NCBI GenBank assembly: GCA_020247055.1
Contig: JADCJL010000043.1
Span: 23,485-87,484, forward strand
Source: Acidobacteriaceae bacterium
Lineage (GTDB): Bacteria; Acidobacteriota; Terriglobia; Bryobacterales; Bryobacteraceae
DNA: 64,000 nt
Direction: 5' to 3'
Within the stretch, counting starts at the first letter, position 1. Each line of letters begins with the position of its first letter. Below, in pieces: positions 19,107 to 31,952 of this stretch. A program made the translations under genes and the position numbers. Under the pieces are notes generated by a model. That model was not told where the DNA came from. It was given only the letters and a program-made list of their open reading frames with translations, and did not search any database.

Positions 19107-21025
19107 GCTTCCACCGACTCAAGATATGTGTACCCGTGGATGCCGTCTTCGTAGAACCGCAGCATGCGCCCGGCCTCTTCATAACCCAGCTTGCCCTCAC
19201 GCACCGCCTTCTCCACATCCTTCCGAAACGCCTCAATCAACGCCTTGGCGCTAAACTGCACGTAATCAAGCACCTCGCGCACCGTGTCGCCGTTGATCAC
19301 ATGGTCGAGAATAATCTCCCCCGTCTCGCTCAACTGCACGTGCACGGCATTCGTATCGCCCAAAAGGTTATGCAGGTCGCCCAGAATCTCCTGGTACGCC
19401 CCCACGAGAAAAGCTCCCAAATAGTACGTCTCCCCACCCTGGAACTCATGCAGCGGCAACGTGTTCTTCACGTCCCGCCGGTCGATGAAACGATCAATCT
19501 TTCCGTCCGAGTCACAAGAGATGTCGCCCAGCACCCCATGATGGGTTGGGCACTCCTCCAGCCGGTGAATCGGCATCACCGGAAACAGCTGCTTGATCGC
19601 CCAGCTGTCCGGCATGCTCTGAAACAGCGAAAAGTTGCAGAAATAGGTGTCGGAGAGCATGCTCTCGAGACCTTCCAACTCCTCCGGCAAATATTCCAGC
19701 TCCTTGGACAGCTTCAAGATCCGCCGGCAGATCGCCCAGTACAGATTCTCCGCCAGGCTCCGCTGCGCCAGCGGCAGATACCCCAGGCTGAACAGATTCA
19801 GGGCCGAATCGAGCGCCCCCTGCGCGTCATGGAACGATTCGAGTAGATTCTTGGCCGAAATATTCCGAAACGTCTGGTGCAGGTCCGTCAGCGGCTGCTC
19901 ACTCTCCTCGGAGATTTCATTCGGAATCGCCTCTTCGCCAAACCCGCTCACCCCCAGCACGTTGAAAATCAGCATCGAATGGTAGGCCGCCACGGCTCGA
20001 CCGCTCTCGCTGATAATCGTCGGATGCGCCACTTCGGCCTCATCGCAAACGTTCTGAATGTGGTAAACGACGTCGTTGGCGTACTCCTGCAGCGTGTAAT
20101 TCACGCTCGATTCAAAGTCCGTCTGCGACCCGTCGTAGTCGATCCCCAGTCCGCCGCCGACGTCGATGCACTCGAGCCCCGCCCCACTCTTCACCATCTC
20201 GGTATAAATCCGCGCGGCTTCTACCACGGCGCCCTTGATCTGCCGGATGTTCGTAATCTGGCTCCCCAGATGGAAGTGCACCAGCTTCAGGCAATCTTCC
20301 ATGCCCTCGCCCCGCAACTGCTCCAGCGCCCGCAGCGCCTCCGACACCGTCAAACCAAACTTCGACCGGTATCCCCCCGAACTCTTCCAACGCCCGCTGC
20401 CCCGGCTCGCCAGCTTCAGCCGGATCCCGATCGACGGCCGCACCCCCAACAGCTTGGCGTGCTTCAAAATCAGGTTCAGCTCGGTATACTTCTCCACCAC
20501 CGGCGTAATGTTCCGGCCAATCTTCCGCGCCATCATCGCCAGTTCAATGTACTCATCGTCCTTGAACCCGTTGCACAGAATCGGCGTGTCGTTGTCGGCA
20601 ATCGCCATCACGGCCATTAGCTCCGGCTTCGAACCCGCCTCCAGGCCATAACCAAACGGCCGGCCGTACTCGAAAACCTCTTCCACCACCTGCCGCTGCT
20701 GATTCACCTTAATCGGAAACACGCACCGGTAATTGCCCTTATAACTGTGCTCGCTGATCGCCGTCCGGAACGCGGTATGCAAATCCGCCAGCCGGTTCTG
20801 CAGAATCTCGCCAAAACGAATCAGAATCGGCGGATTGATGCCCCGCATCACCAGCGTGTCCACCAGCTGCTTCAGGTCCACGCTCCGCGCCGCGTCCTTG
20901 TTCGGGTGCACACAAACGTGCCCGTTGGCGCCGACGGAGAAATAGCCCTTCCCCCACGCCGCGACGTCATACATCTCCTCCGCATCCGTGGTCGTCCAAC
21001 GTTCTCTCTTCGGGCCGTCAGCCAT
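19103..21025 (-). CDS. speA: Biosynthetic arginine decarboxylase
   Basis: 640-residue PLP enzyme of the alanine-racemase fold that converts arginine to agmatine, the first step of the agmatine route to putrescine. The PLP-lysine region FPIKVNQQRQVVEEV, the HFHLGSQI block, the GGGLGIDYDG phosphate-binding loop and the C-terminal CDSDGKID/NLLGDTNAVHV segments are all present; length matches SpeA. The ATG at 21025 begins MADGPKRERW; a GTG 54 nt upstream would add residues with no family support. No speB or aguA is adjacent. Confidence 0.95.
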   Translation of the reverse strand: MADGPKRERWTTTDAEEMYDVAAWGKGYFSVGANGHVCVHPNKDAARSVDLKQLVDTLVMRGINPPILIRFGEILQNRLADLHTAFRTAISEHSYKGNYRCVFPIKVNQQRQVVEEVFEYGRPFGYGLEAGSKPELMAVMAIADNDTPILCNGFKDDEYIELAMMARKIGRNITPVVEKYTELNLILKHAKLLGVRPSIGIRLKLASRGSGRWKSSGGYRSKFGLTVSEALRALEQLRGEGMEDCLKLVHFHLGSQITNIRQIKGAVVEAARIYTEMVKSGAGLECIDVGGGLGIDYDGSQTDFESSVNYTLQEYANDVVYHIQNVCDEAEVAHPTIISESGRAVAAYHSMLIFNVLGVSGFGEEAIPNEISEESEQPLTDLHQTFRNISAKNLLESFHDAQGALDSALNLFSLGYLPLAQRSLAENLYWAICRRILKLSKELEYLPEELEGLESMLSDTYFCNFSLFQSMPDSWAIKQLFPVMPIHRLEECPTHHGVLGDISCDSDGKIDRFIDRRDVKNTLPLHEFQGGETYYLGAFLVGAYQEILGDLHNLLGDTNAVHVQLSETGEIILDHVINGDTVREVLDYVQFSAKALIEAFRKDVEKAVREGKLGYEEAGRMLRFYEDGIHGYTYLESVEA

Positions 21026-21099
21026 ATTCAGGTTCAATAGTAGAGTTCCCTCGCAAAGTCTCAGTGTCCGACTATTCACACGGATGGGGCAAGCAGTTT

Positions 21100-21125
21100 T
21101 TCGTTACAAATATTCGTTACAAATA
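21100..21125. repeat. Perfect 13-bp tandem repeat in the speA/SDR divergent promoter region
   Basis: TTCGTTACAAATA occurs twice back to back (21100-21112 and 21113-21125), ending 4 nt before the SDR start codon. It is AT-rich against a GC-rich background. It could be a regulator-binding repeat, or a recent slippage duplication that includes the leader of the SDR gene. Confidence 0.7.
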
Positions 21126-21129
21126 AAGG

Positions 21130-21903
21130 ATGCCTATTCAACTCTCCGGTAAAGTCGCCCTCGTCACCGGCGCGAGCAAAGGCGTCGGCCGCGGCATCGC
21201 CCTCGCCCTCGCCCGCCACGGCGCCACCGTCGTCATCAACTACAACTCCGACGAATCCGGAGCCCGCGAAACCCTCGCCTCCATCGAAGGCGCCGGCGGC
21301 CGCGGCCTCATCCTCCAGGCCAGCGTCGCCTCCGCCCCCCAAATCGACCGCATGTTCGACCAGCTCACCGAAACCTACGGCCGCCTCGACATCCTCGTCA
21401 ACAACGCCGGCGTCCAAACCTGGAAAGCCCTCCTCGACCTCACCGAAGCCGACTGGGACCACGTCCTCGATACCAATCTCAAAGGCACCTTCCTTTGCAC
21501 CCAGCGCGCCGCCGCCTTAATGAAGGCCCAAGGCGCCGGCCGCATCCTCCACATCGGCTCCGGCTGCAACAAAGTCGCCTTCCCCCACCTCGTCAACTAC
21601 ACCGCCAGCAAAGGCGGCATCGAACAGTTCACCAAAGTCGCCGCCGTCGAACTCGGCAAATTCGGCATCACCGTCAACTGCGTCGCCCCCGGCGCCATCG
21701 AAGTCGAACGCACCAAAGAAGAGGCGGGCGACTACGCCGGCACCTGGGCCGCCGTCACGCCCCTCGCCCGCGTCGGCACCCCGGAAGATGTCGCCCGCGC
21801 CGTGCTTTTCTTTGCGAGCGAACTCGCCGACTTCGTCACCGGCCAAACCCTCTACGTCGATGGCGGCCTATTTGCCAAGCCCCACTGGCCCTATCCCGTG
21901 TAG
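21130..21903 (+). CDS. Short-chain dehydrogenase/reductase (FabG-like)
   Basis: 257-residue classical SDR. The cofactor loop TGASKGVGRGIA at about 14-25, NNAGV, the catalytic Tyr-Lys in YTASKGG with the upstream Ser in HIGSGC, and the C-terminal FVTGQTLYVDGG motif are all present. VINYNSDESGA after beta-2 favours NADP(H). The substrate is unknown and there is no acyl-carrier neighbour to prove a fatty-acid role. AAAGG lies just before the ATG. The 3' end overlaps the convergent lipoprotein gene by 36 nt. Confidence 0.92.
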   Translation: MPIQLSGKVALVTGASKGVGRGIALALARHGATVVINYNSDESGARETLASIEGAGGRGLILQASVASAPQIDRMFDQLTETYGRLDILVNNAGVQTWKALLDLTEADWDHVLDTNLKGTFLCTQRAAALMKAQGAGRILHIGSGCNKVAFPHLVNYTASKGGIEQFTKVAAVELGKFGITVNCVAPGAIEVERTKEEAGDYAGTWAAVTPLARVGTPEDVARAVLFFASELADFVTGQTLYVDGGLFAKPHWPYPV

Positions 21904-22803
21904 CTTCAGCTTCTCGAGCGCCTTCTCGCCCTCGGGCGTATTCAACTCCCAGTACTTCATCCGCTCACTCGCCAGCATCTGCGCCTTCACGCCCTCGCTC
22001 GTCTCGTAGCGGACCACCCGGTGTGGCGCGGCCTTCTCCACCCAATAGGCCCGCCACCGCTTCCCAACGCTAGCCCGGTACTCATCGAGCCCCTCGCCAC
22101 CGTCCCGCCGCGTCAACTCCGCCTCTTCCCACCGCGCCGGGCCCTCCTTGAAGCGCGAAACCTGCAGCGCCAGCATCATCGACGCCTTCCGCGTCTCGCC
22201 CGGTTTCATCACCGGCCGCGCCATCCCTCGCGCCCACAGCATCAGGGTATCCTCACTGATCCCCAACTCCGGATACCGCACCAACACCTCCTGGTCCCCC
22301 TCCCCGTCGAAGTAGCTGTGGCTCTCGACGCGAATCGCCGACTCGTTGAAAATCGCCGCCTTGAACAGGTTCCCGCACCACTCCTGGCTGGACCAGGTAA
22401 CCTTCGTCGGCGCCCCGGCCGCCCGCCCGTTCACCGGCGCCAACGCCACAAACGCCGAAAGCTGCAGGTTATAGTCATAGATCCCGGTCTGAAAATCTTC
22501 GACGAGATTCAGCTTCATCACCGGAAACTCATCATTCTTCGGCCGCACCCCGGGGTCGCTCTTCACCCGCGCCGAGTTGGCAAAGGTCTCGGCCACGGTA
22601 ATCGCCACCGCCGTCCCCCGGCGCGGCGCCCCGTACCGTGGATACGTCAACTCATAGCTCGTCAACTCCGCCTGCCCGTCTCCCCATGTCTTCCAAAACG
22701 CCGCGTCATAGGCCGGCGAATCCGGCGACGTTACCACCTTCGGCCTCTCCGGTCCCCGCGTACAACCCGCCAGCAGCACAAGACTCAACAGCCACAGCTT
22801 CAT
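21868..22803 (-). CDS. Predicted lipoprotein of unknown function
   Basis: 311 residues starting with a lipoprotein signal, MKLWLLSLVLLAGCTRG, with lipobox LLAGC. The mature protein (AYDAAFWKTWGDGQAELTSYELTYPRYG...) shows no catalytic motif I recognise, but it is well composed and continuous. Similar septum- or envelope-annotated hypothetical lipoproteins are common in this phylum. I place the start at the ATG at 22803, which overlaps the trmJ stop as TGATG, with GAGG 8 nt upstream; the adjacent ATG at 22806 is an alternative. It is coupled to the upstream methyltransferase gene. Confidence 0.75.
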   Translation of the reverse strand: MKLWLLSLVLLAGCTRGPERPKVVTSPDSPAYDAAFWKTWGDGQAELTSYELTYPRYGAPRRGTAVAITVAETFANSARVKSDPGVRPKNDEFPVMKLNLVEDFQTGIYDYNLQLSAFVALAPVNGRAAGAPTKVTWSSQEWCGNLFKAAIFNESAIRVESHSYFDGEGDQEVLVRYPELGISEDTLMLWARGMARPVMKPGETRKASMMLALQVSRFKEGPARWEEAELTRRDGGEGLDEYRASVGKRWRAYWVEKAAPHRVVRYETSEGVKAQMLASERMKYWELNTPEGEKALEKLKLHGIGPVGLGK

Positions 22804-23538
22804 CATCTGTTCCTCATCTTCCACAATATCTGACGAATCATCCCCTGCCACTGCACCGCATCCCGCTGCCCCAACCCCATCCGCCGCACCAACCGCCGCA
22901 ACTTCAACTCCGTCGACCCGGCCACCCGCTCCTCCACATACCCGCTCTCCCCCAGCGCCTCCCACAAAAGCCCCGTCAATCGGTCCACCTCCGCCGTCGA
23001 CGCCGCTCGCTGCTCCCGCCCCCCAACCTCCTTCCAGCCCCCGTCCCGCACCAACTCATACAACGTCACCGCCACCGCCTGCCCCAGATTCATCGACCCG
23101 TGCGGCTCCCGCGTCGGAATCCGCGTCAAAAAATGGCAGTAGCTCATCTCCTCGTTCGACAACCCGAACTTCTCCGAACCAAACAGCAGCGCCGTCTGTC
23201 CTCCGTGCCGCCGAATCCGCCGCGCCGCGTCTTCCAAACGGTACAGCGGCAGCTGCATCTCCCGCTTTTCTACCGACGACGTCCCCACCACCAACGTCGC
23301 ATCCCCCACCGCCTCCGCCAAACTCCCGTACTCCCGCGCCCCGGCCAACACCTCCCCGGCGTGCGTTGCCGACTTCGCCTCCTCCACCGCCACCCGGTAA
23401 GCATCCACCAACCGCAAGTCCGTCAACCCGAAATTGCTCATCGCCCGCGCCACCGCCCCAATATTCAGAGGATTCCGCGGACTCGCCAAAACAACCCGAA
23501 ACAAAGCAGGATTCAAGCCCCCAGTGTAAACTGCCAGC

Positions 23539-23540
<2 letters not shown>
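22803..23540 (-). CDS. TrmJ/SpoU-family tRNA or rRNA 2'-O-methyltransferase
   Basis: 245-residue SPOUT methyltransferase. RVVLASPRNPLNIGAVARAMSNFGL is the N-terminal motif of the TrmJ/LasT branch, followed by GQTALLFGSEKFGLSNEEM and the knot motif IPTREPHGSMNLGQAVAVTLYEL. TrmJ methylates Nm32 of tRNA; the C-terminal helical extension fits that branch. The start is uncertain: the ATG at 23540 overlaps head-to-head with the ATG of the GDPD gene (CATG), while an internal TTG at 23504 would begin just before the conserved core. Confidence 0.87.
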
Positions 23541-27856
<4,316 letters not shown>

Positions 27857-28066
27857 AAAATAGACCGTTATTTATATAACCGGATTCGTAGGCGTTGTGG
27901 AAATGTGGATTCCTTCCTAAATTGTACAAAATCCAGCCGCTTCCTGCCCAGCTACCCGGTGGATTCCCCTGCGGACAACCCTGGATAACCAACCCTCCGT
28001 CCACCTACCCACAGCCATCCACCGGATATCCTTACCCCTATCTGTGGAAAACAGGTGTAAACCACT
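27857..28066. other. dnaA-dnaN intergenic region with DnaA-box-like sites (part of oriC candidate)
   Basis: A 210-bp gap containing one exact DnaA-box match on the minus strand (TGTGGAAAA, 28043-28051; complement TTTTCCACA), a one-mismatch box (TGTGGAAAT, 27896-27904) and weaker ones (TGTGGATTC at 27904, CTACCCACA at 28005). The dnaN-proximal 30 bp is AT-rich. Such clusters beside dnaA are typical of bacterial origins. Confidence 0.6.
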
Positions 28067-29350
28067 TTAGATTGAATCAGTTAAGCTGTGGAGCAGCCTG
28101 TTCAAATCTCCATCCCGCTGCCGCAGCTTGTCAATCTTCTGCACCGAATGCAACACCGTCGTATGATGCTTGCCCCCGAAGTACCGACCAATCTCCGGCA
28201 GCGACGACGGCGTCATCTCCTTGGCCAGGTACATCGCCACCTGCCGCGGATACGCTATGTTCTGCACGTTCGTCTTCAGCTTCAACTGCGCCGGCTGCAG
28301 ATTGAACCGCTCCGCCACCGCCCGCACAATCAGCTCGATGGTTACCCGGCGCTCTCCCGTCCCCGACAGCTGCTTCAGCACCTGCTGCGCCATGCCCAGC
28401 GTAATCGGTGAATCCATCACCGAACTGTACGCCACCAGCTTCACCAGCGCCCCTTCCAGCTCCCGCACGTTCGACTTCGTCTTCGTGGCGATATAAATGC
28501 GTACATCCTCCGGCAGATGGATTCCCTCTGCCTCCGCCTTCTTATCGAGAATCGCCATCTTCGTCTCGAGGTCCGGAGGCTGCACATCCACCATCAAGCC
28601 CCACTCAAACCGGCTTCGCAGCCGGTCCGTCAACCCCTGCGTCTGCTTCGGCGGCTGGTCCGAACTCAGCACGATCTGCTTCCCGTTCTCATGCAGCGCG
28701 TTGAAGGTATGGAAAAACTCCTCCTGCGTCCGCTCCTTGTTCGCCAAGACCTGCACATCATCCATCAGCAGAATGTCCGCCGTCCGATAATGCTGATGAA
28801 ACGTCGACATCCGGTCCGTCTTGATGCAGTCGATCATCTCGTTCATAAACTTCTCGCTCGACGTGTAGATGATCTTCATCGACCCGTACCGGTCCGCGAG
28901 CGTCCGCCCAATCGCGTGCATCAGATGGGTCTTGCCCATCCCCACCCCGCCATAAATAAACAACGGGTTATAGCGCTCCGCCGGGTTGTCCGCTACCGCC
29001 TTCGCCGCCGCGTGCGCGAACTGATTACAGCTGCCCACCACGAAGCTCGCAAAGCTGTACTTCGGGTTCAGCGCACTCACGGTCCCCTCAACCACCCCCG
29101 CCTGCACCGTCACCACCGGGGCCACCTCATACTCCACCCGGCTGATCCCCAGCCCAACCCCCGCAATCGCCGCCGCGACATGCTCCCCGTACTCCTGCTC
29201 GAGCCAAACCTTGGTGGCGTCGCTCGACACCGCCACTATAAGCCGCGAACCCACCACACTCTTCTGCTGCGTCGGCGCCAACCAGTTTTGGAAACTCTCT
29301 GTACTCAGTCTCTTGGCGAGCTCTTGTTTAATCTGATCCCAAACAGTCAT
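28067..29350 (-). CDS. dnaA: Chromosomal replication initiator DnaA
   Basis: 427 residues. Domain I is at the N-terminus (MTVWDQIKQELAKRLSTESFQNWLAPTQ). The AAA+ domain has YNPLFIYGGVGMGKTHLMHAIG (Walker A), DILLMDDVQVLA (Walker B) and the LRSRFEWGLMVDVQPPD sensor region. Domain IV ends with GRYFGGKHHTTVLHSVQKI, the DnaA-box-recognition signature. The ATG at 29350 was chosen because the usual DnaA N-terminus starts there; 16 codons upstream are open but unlike the family. DnaA boxes lie on both sides of the gene. Confidence 0.97.
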   Translation of the reverse strand: MTVWDQIKQELAKRLSTESFQNWLAPTQQKSVVGSRLIVAVSSDATKVWLEQEYGEHVAAAIAGVGLGISRVEYEVAPVVTVQAGVVEGTVSALNPKYSFASFVVGSCNQFAHAAAKAVADNPAERYNPLFIYGGVGMGKTHLMHAIGRTLADRYGSMKIIYTSSEKFMNEMIDCIKTDRMSTFHQHYRTADILLMDDVQVLANKERTQEEFFHTFNALHENGKQIVLSSDQPPKQTQGLTDRLRSRFEWGLMVDVQPPDLETKMAILDKKAEAEGIHLPEDVRIYIATKTKSNVRELEGALVKLVAYSSVMDSPITLGMAQQVLKQLSGTGERRVTIELIVRAVAERFNLQPAQLKLKTNVQNIAYPRQVAMYLAKEMTPSSLPEIGRYFGGKHHTTVLHSVQKIDKLRQRDGDLNRLLHSLTDSI

Positions 29351-29551
29351 AGTACTATCACTCTCAAGCAGGACAACGTCAAAAGACACCATTCCCACAT
29401 GTTTTCCACAAGCTGTGGAAAATCACACAAGACCACGTGGACTGTCAGTGAGAAGGTTCGGAGGGACCTGCCTCAGCACTCGGATTCAACCATCCGAATG
29501 CCGAACGGACCCTCAGAATAACACAGCGTCACACCTCCCCCACAAGCGTTT

Positions 29552-29579
29552 TACATAGAAATAACTCCTTTGTAATCAA
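29552..29579 (-). promoter_or_regulatory. Candidate dnaA promoter
   Basis: On the minus strand TTGATT (29579-29574) and TATGTA (29557-29552) are separated by 16 bp within the AT-rich tract, about 200 bp before the dnaA start. Each hexamer matches the sigma-70 consensus at four of six positions. Transcripts would pass through the inverted DnaA boxes, which fits DnaA autoregulation. Confidence 0.35.
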
Positions 29580-29906
29580 CAAGAAGACATTTTAAAAACC
29601 TTTTGTTTCCATTCTGTAACACCAACGATTCCCTCACCCAAACAGAGTATTCCCACAAGATCTGGTATTGTCGTGCCCAGCCAAGCACTACAACTTGCAC
29701 CCCTCTTCGGGTGAACGCCCTAAAGCGATTCCCGGAAGTGCTGTATAGCGCTCCTGCCGCCCTCCCCGGCCACCCGCCATACTTTCCCCCTTCACCCTTC
29801 ATACCCATCCGGTACTAGACGTTCTTAAGCGCATACCCACCACCGTCCCGCCCTTCCCCCCAACGCCCTCCCCCCACCGGATCTCTACACCCGGCACCCC
29901 CAAACC

Positions 29907-29935
29907 TTGACAACCGTCCAACCCCGTGGGACACT
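29907..29935 (+). promoter_or_regulatory. Probable promoter of tRNA-Gly
   Basis: TTGACA at 29907-29912 is followed after 17 bp by GACACT at 29930-29935, about 17 bp before the tRNA. The -35 is perfect and the -10 weak, the same design as upstream of tRNA-Met. Confidence 0.45.
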
Positions 29936-29952
29936 CAGAGATGTCGCGCTAA

Positions 29953-30028
<76 letters not shown>

Positions 30029-30048
30029 TTCTTTCACGGCGAAGCGCC

Positions 30049-30681
30049 ATGAAACTCTTGTTCGGTCTCTTCGCCCTGACCCTCGCGCAAGCGCAAACCG
30101 GTCAGTCACTCCCTTGGGAGTCTCTTTTTGACGGCATATCCACCAAGGGTTGGCTTGAGGTCACCGGCGCACCCTTCCCCTCCTCCTGGGTCATCGAAGA
30201 CGGTTGCCTCAAAACAGTCCCGAATCCGCAGAACATGCAGGACCTCCGGACGCTGGCTTCGTTTCGCAATTTCGAGTTTCGCTTCGAATGGAAGCTCGCT
30301 TCCGGTGGCAACTCCGGTGTGAAATATCGCATCGAAAAGACCGACCGCTGGCAGCGCCCCGGCGACTCCGGCTACCAGGCCCGCGCCCGCGGGTCCGAAT
30401 ACCAACTGCTCGACGACCCCCAGGCTCCCCCCAACAAACAAACCGGGTCCCTATATACCGTCCAGGCCCCCCTCCGGCCCATCCATCCCACCCCCAACGT
30501 ATTCCACGAATCGCGCATCATCGTCCACCCGGACCATATCGAGCACTGGCTCGACGGGGAACTCATCCTCACCTACCCGCTCGCCACCCCCCCTCGAGAG
30601 TCGTTCCTCTCCCTGCAGAACCACAACTCCATCGTCTGGTTCCGAAACCTCCGCATCCGCCGCCTTCCCCCCAACCCCTAA
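30049..30681 (+). CDS. Exported DUF1080 (3-keto-disaccharide hydrolase-like) protein
   Basis: 210 residues. After a signal peptide (MKLLFGLFALTLAQAQ) the mature protein is one concanavalin-like DUF1080 domain: PWESLFDGISTKGWLEV, WVIEDGCLKTV, NFEFRFEWKLASGGNSGVKYRI, SEYQLLDDP, and the terminal GELILTYPL...SFLSLQNHNSIVWFRNLRIRRL. Members of this family bind or cleave glycans and some hydrolyse 3-keto-glycosides. The exact substrate is unknown. Its stop overlaps the convergent glycosyltransferase stop by 4 nt (CTAA). Confidence 0.88.
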   Translation: MKLLFGLFALTLAQAQTGQSLPWESLFDGISTKGWLEVTGAPFPSSWVIEDGCLKTVPNPQNMQDLRTLASFRNFEFRFEWKLASGGNSGVKYRIEKTDRWQRPGDSGYQARARGSEYQLLDDPQAPPNKQTGSLYTVQAPLRPIHPTPNVFHESRIIVHPDHIEHWLDGELILTYPLATPPRESFLSLQNHNSIVWFRNLRIRRLPPNP

Positions 30682-31952
30682 CCGCAAAACAGCTCGCCCA
30701 CCGTCTCCGCCACCGTCCCCACAATCGCCATATCGCTCGATACCTTCATCCGCTGCAGCTCGGCCGCAATCCGATCGGTCAAACCCAGCAACGGCTGCGC
30801 ATTCCGGACATCCCAACTAAATCGCAGCAAATCTCGCGCGTACCGATCCGCGCGGAACGTCTCCTGCGCATACGCCCGCGCCCGCTCCCCCATCGCGCTC
30901 CGCTCTGCCGCCTCTCCCAGCCTCGCCAGCGCGGCCCCCAGTTCCGCCGCCTCGTTTGCCGGATCGATCTTCACTACGCAATCCGCCGGCAACTCCCGGT
31001 AAAACCCCACATCCGTCACCACCACCGCCTTGCCGTAAAGCATCTCCTCAATCACCGACGCCGACGCTCCCTCTATCGCGGGCATCCGCAGGTTAAAACA
31101 CACGTCCGCCGCCGCCAGACACCCATGCAGCACCTCATCAGAAACCCGCCCTAAAAACTGCACCCGCTCGCCCAACCCTCGCTCTTTTACAATCTGCTCC
31201 AGCCGCCGCTGATAACCCGGATCCGCGGGACCCGCCACCACGTAATGCATCCCTGGGCCCATCGCCTCCAGTACCGCATGCACCCGCTTGTTCGGATTCA
31301 CATGGCCCACCGTCAGCAGGAACAACTGCCCGGCCGGAATCCCCAGCCTCTCCCTTCCCCCGTCCGCCGCCGTTATCCCCGTCTCGTAAGGCAGCGAAAT
31401 CTTCCGTGCCGGACCTGTATACACCCGTCGCACCGCATCCAGAAGGTACTCGGAATGCGCAATCACCCCCAGCGCGCCCTCCGTACACCGCTCAACCAGC
31501 GGGAAATCCACCACCGCGTCACTCTCCCACACGCGCTCCCCCGCTAAACTCCGCTCGGCCGCCACCCGCCCCGCCCCACCATACCAATGCACCATCTCTG
31601 CCACGTAACCAGCCGGATCCCGCCGCTTCTCGAGATACAACGCCGCAAAAAAGTGGTGCATCACGTAATCGTGCAGCACCACCACCCCGGGATGCTGCCG
31701 CGCCACCTCAAAAATCTCCCCGTGATACGGCAGATGATTCCCAAAGTTGTAAACCACCAGATCGAAATCCGTCAGCCTTCCTAAATCCGCCGCCGGGGCA
31801 AATACCGTCTTCACCTCTACCGCCCGCAGTGGACCCCGCTCAAAGTGCCACAACTCCACCTCGGCTACCTTAGCCAACTCCCGGACGATATAAGAGCTCG
31901 CCCGTCCGATCGCGCTCCCCTCCGCCAGCGGAGTGAACCAGGCGATCTTCAT
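30678..31952 (-). CDS. Glycosyltransferase, GT4/GT-B type
   Basis: 424-residue GT-B enzyme that should add a sugar to the surface glycan made by this cluster. The N-terminal half begins KIAWFTPLAEGSAIGRASSYIVREL; the C-terminal nucleotide-sugar domain has LTVGHVNPNKRVHAVLEAM and the EX7E-like region around RMPAIEGASASVIEEMLYGKAVVVTD. The start (ATG 31952) overlaps the aminotransferase stop by 4 nt (ATGA). It is the last gene of the leftward polysaccharide operon. Confidence 0.88.
   Translation of the reverse strand: MKIAWFTPLAEGSAIGRASSYIVRELAKVAEVELWHFERGPLRAVEVKTVFAPAADLGRLTDFDLVVYNFGNHLPYHGEIFEVARQHPGVVVLHDYVMHHFFAALYLEKRRDPAGYVAEMVHWYGGAGRVAAERSLAGERVWESDAVVDFPLVERCTEGALGVIAHSEYLLDAVRRVYTGPARKISLPYETGITAADGGRERLGIPAGQLFLLTVGHVNPNKRVHAVLEAMGPGMHYVVAGPADPGYQRRLEQIVKERGLGERVQFLGRVSDEVLHGCLAAADVCFNLRMPAIEGASASVIEEMLYGKAVVVTDVGFYRELPADCVVKIDPANEAAELGAALARLGEAAERSAMGERARAYAQETFRADRYARDLLRFSWDVRNAQPLLGLTDRIAAELQRMKVSSDMAIVGTVAETVGELFCG

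Larger units (their letters stand above)
29351..29952. other. 602-bp gene-free region upstream of dnaA: inverted DnaA boxes and AT-rich tract (oriC candidate)
   Basis: Two exact DnaA boxes face each other as a perfect inverted repeat at 29402-29410 (TTTTCCACA) and 29414-29422 (TGTGGAAAA). A further near-match, ATTCCCACA, is at 29648-29656. Positions about 29545-29640 are strikingly AT-rich for this genome, a plausible unwinding element and dnaA leader. From 29690 to 29950 the sequence is C-rich with no supported gene. rpmH, rnpA and yidC, often found upstream of dnaA, are not here. Confidence 0.6.

Noticed and set aside
29431..29442. Third parS-like site upstream of dnaA (GACCACGTGGAC)
   Set aside because: Only the central CCACGTGG is palindromic; the flanking T/A positions required by the parS consensus are missing.
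29551..29808. 85-residue minus-strand frame upstream of dnaA as a candidate rpmH or small regulator
   Set aside because: It lacks the ribosomal protein L34 motifs, starts in GC-rich sequence without a ribosome site and spans the AT-rich tract. More likely non-coding leader DNA.
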